Positions 8,686 through 17,341 of a DNA stretch of 64,000 bases are shown here, in pieces. This DNA is from Hymenobacter metallicola (GTDB taxonomy: Bacteria > Bacteroidota > Bacteroidia > Cytophagales > Hymenobacteraceae): NCBI RefSeq assembly GCF_004745645.1, contig NZ_SRMB01000002.1:620001-684000 (forward strand). Reading direction: 5' to 3'. The notes under the pieces were generated by a model. That model saw only the letters and a program-made list of their open reading frames with translations. It searched no databases and had not been told where the DNA came from. A program made the translations under genes and the position numbers. How positions within the stretch are numbered: the stretch's first letter is position 1; every line of letters starts with the position of its first letter.

Positions 8686-9465
8686 TTAACGAGAAGCCTC
8701 ACCCCCCAGCCCTTCTCCCGCGGGAGAAGCCGAGCCGGACGACAATGGCACCAGAGGTTCGGGGGTGGAAGCTGAATCCGCCGCGGAAGCCGCTACGGGT
8801 TCGGTACTAGGGTTGGGCAGCTCGCCGCGGATGAGGCGGGCCAGGGTATCGGCGTACAGAAAGTGCTCCACGGCCAGGCCGCGGCGCTCTACCTCGGCCA
8901 GGGTGTCAGCCCCTTGTAAGTCAACCGGATGCTGAGCCAGGATTGGCCCCGTGTCCAGGCCCTCATCAACCAGATGCACGGTGATTTTGGTTTCCGGCAG
9001 CTGATTTTCGAATGCCCATTCGTAGGCATGCAGGCCCTGGTGGGCGTGGGTGTCGGCGGGGTGAATGTTGAGGATGCGCCCGGCAAAGGCCCGGATGAAG
9101 GTGGGCGACAAAATCCGCATGTAGCCGGCTAGCACGATGTAGTCGGGCCGGTACTGCTGCAGCACCTCTACTACCTCGGCGTCAAACTCCTGCCGCTTGC
9201 GGCCCTGGCTGCTCAGGCTGGCCGTGGGGCAGCCCAAGGCGGCGGCCGTTTCCAGGCCGGGCGCGTCGGGCTTGTTGCTGAACACCACGGCTACCTCGGC
9301 CAAAGGTTGGAGCACGCCGTGTTGCACGGCCTGTACCAGGGCTACCATGTTGGAGCCCCGGCCCGACAGCAGAATGGCCAGGCGGGCTTTGTGGGCGGTA
9401 TGGTTACCAGTTGGCTGCAAGGGTCGGTTCCGGCCGCTGGCCGATATCGGTACGGATGTAGACAT
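8686..9465 (-). CDS. purN: Phosphoribosylglycinamide formyltransferase
   Basis: Transfers a formyl group from 10-formyl-THF to GAR. The core (about residues 28-215) has ILLSGRGSNMVAL, the catalytic NIHP near residue 131 and DEGLDTGPIL near residue 169, so the Asn-His-Asp set is kept. The usual NIHPSLLP is NIHPADTHAHQG. The ATG at 9465 makes the gene overlap the end of purD by 62 bp; a TTG at 9420 would still overlap by 17 bp but shorten the odd N-terminus. The C-terminal 40 or so residues are Ser/Pro/Gly-rich and coincide with a GC-rich palindrome (8713-8735), suggesting a repeat-derived tail. Confidence 0.9.
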   Translation of the reverse strand: MSTSVPISASGRNRPLQPTGNHTAHKARLAILLSGRGSNMVALVQAVQHGVLQPLAEVAVVFSNKPDAPGLETAAALGCPTASLSSQGRKRQEFDAEVVEVLQQYRPDYIVLAGYMRILSPTFIRAFAGRILNIHPADTHAHQGLHAYEWAFENQLPETKITVHLVDEGLDTGPILAQHPVDLQGADTLAEVERRGLAVEHFLYADTLARLIRGELPNPSTEPVAASAADSASTPEPLVPLSSGSASPAGEGLGGEASR

Positions 9466-10690
9466 CCTGAAACGTTACTTTTCCGGCTTCGCGGTACACG
9501 TGGGCTACGGCATCTTCCAGCTCCTCGCCGTGCCCGACGAGCACCATGACCCGGCCGCCGGTGGTTACCAGCTCGCCGTTTTGCTGCTTGGTAGCCCCAT
9601 GAAAAGCCAGGATGCTGGGGTGAAGCTGGTCGAGGCCGGTGATGGGGAAGCCGGTGGGGAACTGGGCCGCCGGGTAGCCGCCCGAGGCCAGCACCACGCC
9701 CACGTAGCAGCCGCGCCGCTGCCGCACCACGGTTTGCTGGAGCTTGCCGTCCAGGGTAGCTTCGATGAGCTCCAGCAACGAGCTTTCCAGGGCAGGTAAG
9801 AGCACTTCGGCTTCCGGGTCGCCGAGGCGAACGTTGTACTCGAGCAGCTTGGGGCCCTGGTCGGTGAGCATGATGCCGAAGTAGAGAAAGCCCTTGAAGT
9901 CGAACTGCTCGTTTTGCAAGCCGCGCAGGGTGGGGTCGACGATGCTAGTGCGGATGGCGGCCAGCACGTTGTCGTCGCAGAACGGGACGGGGCAGTAGGC
10001 GCCCATGCCGCCGGTGTTGGGGCCCTGGTCGCCGGCCAGCAGCTGCTTGTGGTCCTGCGACGGGGCCAGCAGCCGCACCCGGTTGCCGTCCGTGACGCCG
10101 ATAATGCTGATTTCGGGGCCACTGAGCTTTTCTTCGAGCAGGAAGCTAAACCAGCCCGTGTGCTGCAATTGCAAGTCATCCAGGGCGGCCTGCGCTTCTT
10201 CGATGGACGAGCAAACGTACACGCCTTTGCCGGCGGCCAGCCCGTCGTACTTCACCACTACCTGCCCGTTCAGCTCGGTGGCCTTGGCGCGGGCATCGGC
10301 CAGCTTATCACTGCGGTACTGCCACGACAGGGCCGTAGCCACGCCGTGCCGCCGCATGAAGTCCTTGCTCCACACCTTGGAGCTTTCCAGCACCGCCCCG
10401 GCCCGCGAAGGGCCAAACACGCGGATGTCGGAGCCGGCGAAGTAGTCGGTTACGCCGGCCGCCAGCGGGGCTTCGGGGCCCACCACGATGAGCTTGACGC
10501 CGTGTTGCTCGCAAAAAGCCTGGACGGCCGGGAAGTCGGTGGCGCTGATGTCGGGGTGGCTGTTGGGGATGCCGCCGTTGCCGGGCAGCACGTGCACCGT
10601 GGCCCCGTCGCGGGTCAGCTTCCAGGCCATGGCGTGTTCCCGGGCCCCGCCGCCGAGGAGAACTATGGTTTTAGGTAAAGAACTAGTCAT
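9404..10690 (-). CDS. purD: Phosphoribosylamine-glycine ligase
   Basis: Joins phosphoribosylamine and glycine with ATP to form GAR. The 428-residue ATP-grasp enzyme begins with KTIVLLGGGAREHAMAWKL and has VVGPEAPLAAGV, SKDFMRRHGVAT, VVKYDGLAAGKGVYV and LEYNVRLGDPEAEVLLP. The longer open frame reaching 10933 was rejected because it runs through the upstream acetyltransferase gene; the ATG at 10690 sits exactly before the conserved start and overlaps that gene's stop by 8 bp, pointing to translational coupling. Confidence 0.95.
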   Translation of the reverse strand: MTSSLPKTIVLLGGGAREHAMAWKLTRDGATVHVLPGNGGIPNSHPDISATDFPAVQAFCEQHGVKLIVVGPEAPLAAGVTDYFAGSDIRVFGPSRAGAVLESSKVWSKDFMRRHGVATALSWQYRSDKLADARAKATELNGQVVVKYDGLAAGKGVYVCSSIEEAQAALDDLQLQHTGWFSFLLEEKLSGPEISIIGVTDGNRVRLLAPSQDHKQLLAGDQGPNTGGMGAYCPVPFCDDNVLAAIRTSIVDPTLRGLQNEQFDFKGFLYFGIMLTDQGPKLLEYNVRLGDPEAEVLLPALESSLLELIEATLDGKLQQTVVRQRRGCYVGVVLASGGYPAAQFPTGFPITGLDQLHPSILAFHGATKQQNGELVTTGGRVMVLVGHGEELEDAVAHVYREAGKVTFQDVYIRTDIGQRPEPTLAANW

Positions 10691-11183
10691 GAGAAAGGAA
10701 CTCAGCTGCGTCAGAAGAAGTGAGAAGCTTGCCGAAGCAGGCCGAATGGTCGCGGCCGATGTAGGGGCCGTAATTAGGGCGGCGCTGGTAGCCGTTTTTG
10801 AGGTAAAAGCGGCAGGCTTCGGTGTTGGCCTCCCGGGTTTCGAGCCACAACTCGGTGTAGCCCGCCTGGGAAGCTTCGGTTTCCAACTGCTGCAAAACAG
10901 CTTCGCCGATACCCTGCCGGGAATATTTGGCAAACATACGCTTCACTTCGCCCACCGTATCCGTCAAGGGCCGAACCGCCCCGCACCCCACGGCTTCGCC
11001 CTCCAGCCGGGCCAGCAGGAAAATGTAGCGCGAATCACCAGTCTGCCACTCCGTAAACGAAGCCCGTCCGTCGCTGCCGAAGCGCGTGCCCAGCTGCTCC
11101 GACAAAGCGTCGAGCAGGGGCTGAGCTTCCGCCGCCTGGGGCGAGGAAACTTCGAGCTGGATGGTGGTAGCGGCGGTGGACAT
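10683..11183 (-). CDS. GNAT-family N-acetyltransferase
   Basis: A 166-residue acetyltransferase of the Gcn5-related fold. The acetyl-CoA binding part reads KRMFAKYSRQGIGEAVLQQL (Q/RxxGxG/A type, about residues 80-100) and the C-terminal strand-helix YTELWLETREANTEACRFYL fits the family. The substrate cannot be told from sequence. It lies inside the pur directon between an NTF2-like gene and purD, overlapping purD by 8 bp. A direct purine role is not known; it may simply be co-transcribed. Confidence 0.85.
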   Translation of the reverse strand: MSTAATTIQLEVSSPQAAEAQPLLDALSEQLGTRFGSDGRASFTEWQTGDSRYIFLLARLEGEAVGCGAVRPLTDTVGEVKRMFAKYSRQGIGEAVLQQLETEASQAGYTELWLETREANTEACRFYLKNGYQRRPNYGPYIGRDHSACFGKLLTSSDAAEFLSHD

Positions 11184-11200
11184 GGCCTGGCAGTAGCGGC

Positions 11201-11605
11201 TTAGCTAATATCGGTGATGGAGGCAATAAGTCCGTCCTTGAACTCAAACACTGACTTGCCCTGCAGTTGCAGCAGGTCGCCGGCTTTCAGGCCATTCGGG
11301 AAGTCCAGGGCGGCTACGGCGGAGTAGTCGAGCTGCACTTCTACTTTGTCGACACTGATGTGCCAATCGGTGACGCGCTGCTCCCGCTGGGAAAAGTACT
11401 GCAGGGTCTGCTCGGCCTGCTGCCGGAAGCTGCCCTTACCGGTCAGCGTCAGGTCGACCTCCCCGTTGGAGATGTTACGAAACACCACTTCCTGGTGCAG
11501 GGGCTGCAGCATGCCGGCTACGTCGAGGCGGTTGTACGCGTCGATGTAGCTTTCTACAAGTTGTTTCTGTTGCGCGGCGTCCATGGGCTTGGGCTTATCA
11601 GGCAT
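11201..11605 (-). CDS. NTF2-like / SnoaL-type protein
   Basis: A 134-residue protein with the NTF2-like layout: an N-terminal helix (KQLVESYIDAYNRLDVAGML), then curved sheet strands (EVVFRNISNGEVDLTLTG, LLQLQGKSVFEFKDGLIAS). Members include SnoaL cyclases, scytalone dehydratase-like enzymes and non-catalytic binders; there is no way to choose here. The start overlaps the end of purC by 8 bp. An internal ATG at residue 8 would remove the overlap. No signal peptide. Confidence 0.75.
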   Translation of the reverse strand: MPDKPKPMDAAQQKQLVESYIDAYNRLDVAGMLQPLHQEVVFRNISNGEVDLTLTGKGSFRQQAEQTLQYFSQREQRVTDWHISVDKVEVQLDYSAVAALDFPNGLKAGDLLQLQGKSVFEFKDGLIASITDIS

Positions 11606-12530
11606 CTTTCATGATACCGGCTTGCACCAGATTGTTCACGAGGCGGGCCCGAACGTCGCCGTCGGCAGCAGTGTCGGTGCCGGTGGGCAGTGGGGCGCCC
11701 GTGATACGCTCGTAGATGTCGAGGTAGCGGCGGGTGGCTTCGGCGGAAACTTCGGGGGTAAGGGCGCGGGGATACTGGCCGTCCTGCTTGTGGGCAATCA
11801 GCCACTGGCGCACGTACTCCTTGTCCATCTGCTCGGCCGTCTCCGGGTTCCGGGCATAGTCCTCGGCGCTCCAGAACCGCGACGAGTCGGGCGTGTGGAT
11901 TTCGTCAATCAGAATCAGCTCCCCGTTCAGCAACCCAAACTCGTACTTGGTGTCCACGAGGATAATGCCGCGCTCGGCCATCCACGCAGAGGCGAAGTTG
12001 AACAGCTCCAGGGCCTTCACCCGCATCTGCTCGTAGAGCTCCGCCGTCACCCAACCTTCCGCCACCAGATTCTCGGGCGTAATCTCCCGGTCCGACTCCT
12101 CCTTGGTCGTCGGCGTCACGATGGGCTCAGCAAACTGCTGGTGCTTGGTCAGGCCGTCGGGCACCGTCACGCCCGAAAAGGTGCGCTGGCCCTGCTGGTA
12201 GCCGCGCCACATCGAGCCCGTGAGGTAGTTGCGCACCACCATCTCCACCCGAATCGGCTCGGCTTCCTTGGCCAGGGTCACGTTCGGGTCGAGCAGCGAA
12301 ATCACGTGGTTGGGGATGATGTGCCGGGTCTTGTCGAACCAGAAAGCGGCCAGCCCGTTGAGCACCGCGCCTTTGTGGGCCACGGGCGTTTCCAGCACCG
12401 AGTCGAAGGCCGACAGCCGGTCGGTTACCACGATGAGCCGCTCGCCGGAAGGCGCACGGTACGAGTCGCGGACTTTGCCGCGGTGCAGAAGTTCGAGCTG
12501 GGGAGTATCGAAGTGGTTGAGGGTGTTCAT
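11598..12530 (-). CDS. purC: SAICAR synthetase
   Basis: Phosphoribosylaminoimidazole-succinocarboxamide synthase joins aspartate to CAIR with ATP. The 310-residue length is that of the longer, yeast-like class and not the roughly 240-residue bacterial class. Visible hallmarks are LLHRGKVRDSYRAP, VVVTDRLSAFDSVLETPV-like N-terminal block, EMVVRNYLTGSMWRGY, and the C-terminal LILIDEIHTPDSSRFW. It sits between purQ (46 bp upstream) and the NTF2-like gene (8-bp overlap) and is part of the same directon. Confidence 0.95.
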   Translation of the reverse strand: MNTLNHFDTPQLELLHRGKVRDSYRAPSGERLIVVTDRLSAFDSVLETPVAHKGAVLNGLAAFWFDKTRHIIPNHVISLLDPNVTLAKEAEPIRVEMVVRNYLTGSMWRGYQQGQRTFSGVTVPDGLTKHQQFAEPIVTPTTKEESDREITPENLVAEGWVTAELYEQMRVKALELFNFASAWMAERGIILVDTKYEFGLLNGELILIDEIHTPDSSRFWSAEDYARNPETAEQMDKEYVRQWLIAHKQDGQYPRALTPEVSAEATRRYLDIYERITGAPLPTGTDTAADGDVRARLVNNLVQAGIMKDA

Positions 12531-12576
12531 ACGACGGGGTAGCCGCCGGCCCGAGGTCAGCGGCAGGCGGAGAGGT

Positions 12577-13467
12577 CTAGGATGAGAACTGGCTGGCTTC
12601 CTGGGGAACAGTTTGGCGCTGGCCCTGCACGTGCTCCACGATGTTGCGGAACAGCTTAAGCCCGTCGCCTTCCTCGCTCAGGCCGGGGTTCTGGCGCTTG
12701 CGCCGGGCCCAGTCGGGGTGGTTGTAGAGCGACAGAAAGGCCTCCGGGTGGGGCATCAGCCCGAATACCTGGCCGGTGGTGTCGGTCAGGCCGGCGCAGT
12801 TCAGGTCGGCCCCGTTGGGGTTGTGCGGGTACACGTCGGTGGGCGAGCCGTCGTAGTCGGTGTAAGCCAGGCAGTTCAGGCCCCGGGCTTCGATTTCGGC
12901 CAACGTTTCTTCGCCCTTGATAATGAGGCGGCCCTCGCCGTGGCGCACGGGCACTTCCAGCGAGTCGATGCCCTTAAGGAAGGGCGAGTTCGACTTGGGG
13001 TTGACTTTGAGTCGCACCCAGCGGTCTTCGTAGCGGCCCGAGGCGTTGTGGGTCAGGGTTACTTCGGGCGTCACGTCGCCACCCAGGTTGGGCAGCAGCC
13101 CCAGCTTGACCAGCACCTGGAAGCCGTTGCAGATACCCATCACGAACTTGCCGTTGGCAATGAACTCCCGGATGTCATCCAGCAACGTGCGGCCCGCGGC
13201 GTTTTTGCGGTAGCGCAGCTTGTTGGCCAGCACCACGCCCGAGCCCAAATCGTCGCCGAAGCTGAAGCCGCCGGGAAAGTTGAGGATGTCGTAGTCGTGG
13301 ATGCTGACGTGGCCGTGCATGACCTCGTTGAGGTGCACGATGGTAGCTTCGGCCCCGGCCAGGCGGTAGGCCGCCGCGTATTCTTCCTCGCAGTTGATAC
13401 CAAAGCCGGTCAGGATCAGGGCCTGGACGGGTTGTTGGGTAGTGGTTCTTGGTTGTTGGCCTTCCAT
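12577..13467 (-). CDS. purQ: FGAM synthase glutaminase subunit
   Basis: Class I glutamine amidotransferase that supplies ammonia to PurL. Motifs: ALILTGFGINCEEEYAAAY, DILNFPGGFSFGDDLGSG, and the nucleophile elbow FVMGICNGFQV with Cys near residue 113; the catalytic His-x-Glu is in LMPHPEAF. The ATG at 13467 (MEGQQPR) was preferred to the one at 13494, which would overlap purL; from 13467 the gap to the purL stop is 4 bp. At 296 residues it is longer than typical stand-alone PurQ (about 225-260), closer to the glutaminase end of fused PurL enzymes. Confidence 0.93.
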   Translation of the reverse strand: MEGQQPRTTTQQPVQALILTGFGINCEEEYAAAYRLAGAEATIVHLNEVMHGHVSIHDYDILNFPGGFSFGDDLGSGVVLANKLRYRKNAAGRTLLDDIREFIANGKFVMGICNGFQVLVKLGLLPNLGGDVTPEVTLTHNASGRYEDRWVRLKVNPKSNSPFLKGIDSLEVPVRHGEGRLIIKGEETLAEIEARGLNCLAYTDYDGSPTDVYPHNPNGADLNCAGLTDTTGQVFGLMPHPEAFLSLYNHPDWARRKRQNPGLSEEGDGLKLFRNIVEHVQGQRQTVPQEASQFSS

Positions 13468-13471
13468 GGTA

Positions 13472-16400
13472 CTAAGCTTCTGCGTGCTGGCCAAAGCCGA
13501 TAATTCGATTCACGGGGCCGTTGGTCCACTCGTGGCGCAAGGCGGCGGTGCTGGCCGAAATGATTGTTTGACCGGCGTGGCGCACCGTGAGCTGGCTATC
13601 CTGCGTAACGACACCCAAACGGGTAGCGCGCGGGCCGAAGTGCTGCTCGAAAGCCACCACGTCCTCGGGAGCCACCGTGGCCACGAAGCGGGAGTGCGAC
13701 TCGGCAAACAGCTGCACGGACACCGGCAAGCCTTCTGGCAGCTCTACCTCCGCCCCGAAGCCGTAGCCGAAGGTGGCTTCGGCCAGGGCCACGGCCAGGC
13801 CGCCGTCCGACACGTCGTGGCAGGACTGAATCAGGCCCTGGTCGTTGGCCTGGCCCATCAGCGTGTACAGCGCCTTGGCTTCCTCGAACCGCACTTTGGG
13901 CACGTTGGCGCCCAGCTCATGGAAGAGCTGGTAGAACTCCGAGCCGCCCAGCTCGTCGTAGGTTTCGCCCAGCAGGTACACCACGTCGTCGGCTTGCTTG
14001 AAGTCGGAGGTGATGGTGCGGCGCACGTCCTCGATTTTGGCGGTCATCGAATACAGAACCGTGGGCGGCACGGAAATCTTCACCCCGTCGGCCTTGAAAT
14101 CGTTCTTCATCGAGTCCTTGCCACTCGTGAGCGGGATGCAGTAGGCCGCCGTGGCGTCGCGCAGAGCCTGGCACATACGCACCAGCTTGGCCAGCTTGAG
14201 CTTGCCGTCGGGGTTGGTGGCGGGGTCGTAGACCGAATCGGGCACGCAGAAGTTGTCGTTGACCGACCAGAAGTTGCCGTCCCCGTAACTCAGGTTGGGC
14301 AGCTTCCCTCCCACGGCCACAATCTGGCGCACAGCCTCGTCGAAGGCCCCGGCCGACATATCGTAGGCGTCCAAGTCGCCAAAGCGAGGCAGAATACCGT
14401 TGCTCACGGCCACGCCTTCCCAGGACTCGAAGTTGAAGCGCACCACGGCGGCGTCCTGCGGAGCCTGCCCGGTGGCGCCCATCAGGGGCTTGATAATGGT
14501 GCGGCCCTTCACCTCATGGTCGTACTGCCGAATCACCGACTCGCGGGAGCAGATGTTGAGGCTGCCAAGGAGCTTAAACAGCACGTCGGTTGTAGAGACG
14601 CATATTTGCGTCTCGTCGTTGCTGAGGTTGCTGGCCCAGATAGCGCGGCTCTGGTCGTTCAACGGGGAGACGCAAATATGCGTCTCTACACCGTTCTGAC
14701 GGATTTCCACGGCAGGTTCCTGGGCCGCGGGCTTCTGCCACTCGGCTTCCAGCACTTTGCGCGGCACGCCGTTGTGCAGGAATTCCATGTCGATGCGGGC
14801 CACCGACTTGCCGTCGAAGCGCACGTCGAGGCTGCCGTCGGCGGTGAAGTAGCCGATGTCGGTCAGCTCCACTTCCATTTCCCGGCCCAGGGCCAGCAGC
14901 TCGTCCATTTTAGCGGGCTCCACGGCCAGGGAGAAACGCTCCTGCGACTCCGACACGAAGATTTCCCAGGGCCGCAAGCCCGGGTATTTCAAAGGTACTT
15001 TCTCCAGCTCCACCACGGCCCCGCCGCTGATGGTCGCCAGCTCGCCGATGGACGAGGACAAGCCGCCCGCGCCGTTGTCGGTGCTGCACTTGATCAGGCC
15101 GCGGCGGGTCGCCAAGATCAGGAAGTCCATAGCCAGCTTCTGGGTGATGGGCGAGCCAATCTGCACGGCCGTGGCGGGCGAGGTTTCGTCGAGCTCAATG
15201 CTGGAGAACGTCGCGCCGTGGATACCGTCTTTGCCCACCCGGCCGCCGGCCATGATGATGCGGTCCTGGGCGTCAATTTTCTTTTCCCAGGAGTCGAGGC
15301 CGGCCAGCTGCATGGGCATCACGGCGCCGGTGCCGCAGTACACCAGCGGCTTGCCGGCGTAGCGGTCATCGAATACAATGGCCCCGTTCACCGTCGGTAC
15401 GCCCGACTTGTTGCCGCCATCCTCGATGCCCTTGCGCACGCCTTCGAAAATGCGGCGCGGGTGCAATTGGTTGCTCAGCAAGGTGCCGTTGAACTCGGGG
15501 TTGCCGAAGCAGAGCACGTTGGTGTTAAACAGCAGCCGCGCGCCCCCGATGCCGGTGGCCAGCGGGTCGCGGTTGTTGCCCAGAATGCCGGTAATGGCGC
15601 CGCCGTAGGGGTCGATGGCCGAGGGCGAGTTGTGGGTTTCGACCTTCCACACGAACAGCGACTCGGGGTTGATGCGCACGGCCCCGGCGTTGTCGCTGAA
15701 CACCTTAATTAGCCAGTCGTTGCCGTTGGCCCGCAGCTGCCGGTCTACTTCCGAGGTGGCGTTTTTGATGTAGGTCTTAAACAAGGAGTCTACTTCGAAC
15801 TCCTCGCCCGTGTCGGCGTCCCGGTACTTAATAACGGCCGAAAACTCTTTGTGCTTGCAGTGCTCCGACCAGGTCTGGGCCACGATTTCCAGCTCACAGT
15901 CGGTGGGGTCCTGGGGCAGACCGGCGGCTTGGCGCTCGGCCTGGATGCTGGTGTAATGGTCGCGCACGGCGCGCATTTCCTCCAGGTTGAGGGCGTAGAG
16001 ATTGTCTTTCGACAGCTTGACCAGTTCCTCGTCCGACAAGCCCACGAGCCGCACCGTGTCCGTAATGGATTCGGCCCCACCGCCCGGCCGCGGCGTGTAG
16101 TCGCGAATCTGGGCTATGGGGCCGACCTCGAAGCGGTTAATCATCTTGTTGCCGAGCAGCTCTTCGGCCAGGCGGCGCAGACTACTCTCCGGCAGCTCCT
16201 GCTCCAGGAAGTAGAGCCGTTTGCTGAAGATGTGCTGGGTATGGGTATCGAGCGGCTCGTTCAAAAAGTCGCCGAGGGCGTTCTGGGCCGATATGCCTTC
16301 GTCGTCGGTCACGCCGGGCAGCTTGGCCACCAGGATGTAGCTCTTGTAGTCGGCGCCGTGGCGGAACTCGTCGAGGGCGACTTCGTGCAGCACCGGGTCT

Positions 16401-16594
16401 TGAAGGCAGCGGGTGGCGAAATCGCGCAGCTGCTCGTCGCTCACGGGGTAGCGCACCGTGTAGAGGGCGGTGCTTTGCACCCGGCCGGTAGCAAGGCCCA
16501 GGTGGCGGGAGGCAGCTTCGGCTACCCGTTGGCCCTCGCCATCGTGTTGGCCGGGCTTGAGCAGAAGCTGAATGGTTCTTTGGGTAGCGTCCAA
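13472..16594 (-). CDS. purL: FGAM synthase synthetase subunit, with repeat-derived insertion
   Basis: Forms FGAM from FGAR, ATP and ammonia. At 1040 residues it is a large-type PurL lacking the C-terminal glutaminase, which is encoded next door as purQ. Residues 1-180 look like two PurS-like modules (GEGQRVAEAASRHLGL; then a segment after SYILVAKLPG). The synthetase core has VAQTWSEHCKHKEFSAV, KVETHNSPSAIDPYGGA, TRRGLIKCSTDNGAGGLSS and LICSRESVIRQYDHEVKG-type text (here LNICSRESVIRQYDHEVKG). Residues 635-668 are encoded by a 100-bp palindromic element and have no counterpart I recall in other PurL proteins. It leads the pur part of the directon, 125 bp after pyrE. Confidence 0.93.
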   Translation of the reverse strand: MDATQRTIQLLLKPGQHDGEGQRVAEAASRHLGLATGRVQSTALYTVRYPVSDEQLRDFATRCLQDPVLHEVALDEFRHGADYKSYILVAKLPGVTDDEGISAQNALGDFLNEPLDTHTQHIFSKRLYFLEQELPESSLRRLAEELLGNKMINRFEVGPIAQIRDYTPRPGGGAESITDTVRLVGLSDEELVKLSKDNLYALNLEEMRAVRDHYTSIQAERQAAGLPQDPTDCELEIVAQTWSEHCKHKEFSAVIKYRDADTGEEFEVDSLFKTYIKNATSEVDRQLRANGNDWLIKVFSDNAGAVRINPESLFVWKVETHNSPSAIDPYGGAITGILGNNRDPLATGIGGARLLFNTNVLCFGNPEFNGTLLSNQLHPRRIFEGVRKGIEDGGNKSGVPTVNGAIVFDDRYAGKPLVYCGTGAVMPMQLAGLDSWEKKIDAQDRIIMAGGRVGKDGIHGATFSSIELDETSPATAVQIGSPITQKLAMDFLILATRRGLIKCSTDNGAGGLSSSIGELATISGGAVVELEKVPLKYPGLRPWEIFVSESQERFSLAVEPAKMDELLALGREMEVELTDIGYFTADGSLDVRFDGKSVARIDMEFLHNGVPRKVLEAEWQKPAAQEPAVEIRQNGVETHICVSPLNDQSRAIWASNLSNDETQICVSTTDVLFKLLGSLNICSRESVIRQYDHEVKGRTIIKPLMGATGQAPQDAAVVRFNFESWEGVAVSNGILPRFGDLDAYDMSAGAFDEAVRQIVAVGGKLPNLSYGDGNFWSVNDNFCVPDSVYDPATNPDGKLKLAKLVRMCQALRDATAAYCIPLTSGKDSMKNDFKADGVKISVPPTVLYSMTAKIEDVRRTITSDFKQADDVVYLLGETYDELGGSEFYQLFHELGANVPKVRFEEAKALYTLMGQANDQGLIQSCHDVSDGGLAVALAEATFGYGFGAEVELPEGLPVSVQLFAESHSRFVATVAPEDVVAFEQHFGPRATRLGVVTQDSQLTVRHAGQTIISASTAALRHEWTNGPVNRIIGFGQHAEA
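14591..14690. repeat. Palindromic element inserted in frame in purL
   Basis: Bases 14591-14614 and 14667-14690 form a perfect 24-bp inverted repeat around 52 bp of unique sequence. Each arm is itself nearly palindromic (GAGACGCA...TGCGTCTC). Read as purL it encodes residues 635-668, with the twin motifs ETHICVS and ETQICVS made by the two arms. No stop or frameshift results. No clear target-site duplication is visible. Confidence 0.9.
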
Positions 16595-16719
16595 AAGAGG
16601 GAGGTTTGTCTATTTTTCGGGTTTCCCACGCTGAGGCAAAGTCGCCGCCGTGAGGAAGCATACCCGCGCAGGGTACGCCGAAAATGCCTTGCCGAAGCGC
16701 CGGTTGCGCCGCAGTAGGT

Positions 16720-17334
16720 TTAAGAAAACGCTTTATCGGGCCGACTGCCCGGTTTCACCACCGGAATACCTGCCCGGCACAGCGGGCAATCATCGGGTGC
16801 GTAGGTAGCCGCCGTTACCGGCAGCAGGGCAAAGTTCGGAAAAGAAAGTGAAGCTTGCCCACCCGTGCGGTCAATTAAACTGGCCACGGCCAAAACTTTT
16901 GCGCCCAGCCCTTCCAGCACCCAGGCTACTTCGTTGGTGCTCTTGCCGGTAGTTACCACGTCTTCGGCAATAATTATTTTCTGCCCCGGCTCCACCGTAA
17001 AGCCCCGGCGCAGGGTCATCTGCCCGGTGTCGTCGCGCTCGGTAAAGATGCCGGGCACGCCCAGCTGCCGGGCCAATTCATAGCCAATAACCACCCCGCC
17101 CATGGCCGGCCCCACCACCACATCGGGCTGCAAGCCAGCGGCCTGAATCTGCCGGGCCAGCTCGGCCGCGGCCGGTGCGGCCAGGTCGGGCCGGCGCAAA
17201 AACCGGGCGCACTGCACGTAGGTATCGGAGTGCAGGCCCGAGGAAAGGCGGAAGTGCCCGCGCAGCAGCGCGTCTTCCTGAAGAAGCTGCTGCTCCAGGG
17301 TTTCGGAGGTCAAGGTGGTGTAGGTGGTGGTCAT
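16720..17334 (-). CDS. pyrE: Orotate phosphoribosyltransferase
   Basis: Transfers the phosphoribosyl group of PRPP to orotate to make OMP. The 204-residue product has the type I PRTase fold with the PRPP motif KIIIAEDVVTTGKSTNEV at about residues 115-132, an upstream VVVGPAMGGVVIGYELARQL, and FRLSSGLHSDTYVQCARFL near the N-terminus. It is followed by purL and preceded by a short unknown gene that separates it from pyrF; UMP synthesis steps five and six are thus in one directon. Confidence 0.95.
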   Translation of the reverse strand: MTTTYTTLTSETLEQQLLQEDALLRGHFRLSSGLHSDTYVQCARFLRRPDLAAPAAAELARQIQAAGLQPDVVVGPAMGGVVIGYELARQLGVPGIFTERDDTGQMTLRRGFTVEPGQKIIIAEDVVTTGKSTNEVAWVLEGLGAKVLAVASLIDRTGGQASLSFPNFALLPVTAATYAPDDCPLCRAGIPVVKPGSRPDKAFS

Positions 17335-17341
17335 TAAGATT

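Noticed and set aside
7108..8775. 555-codon plus-strand frame opposite purF and purN
   Set aside because: Low-complexity Val/Gly/Leu text opposite recognised genes; typical antisense shadow.
13394..15712. 772-codon plus-strand frame opposite purQ and purL
   Set aside because: Antisense shadow of clear purine genes.
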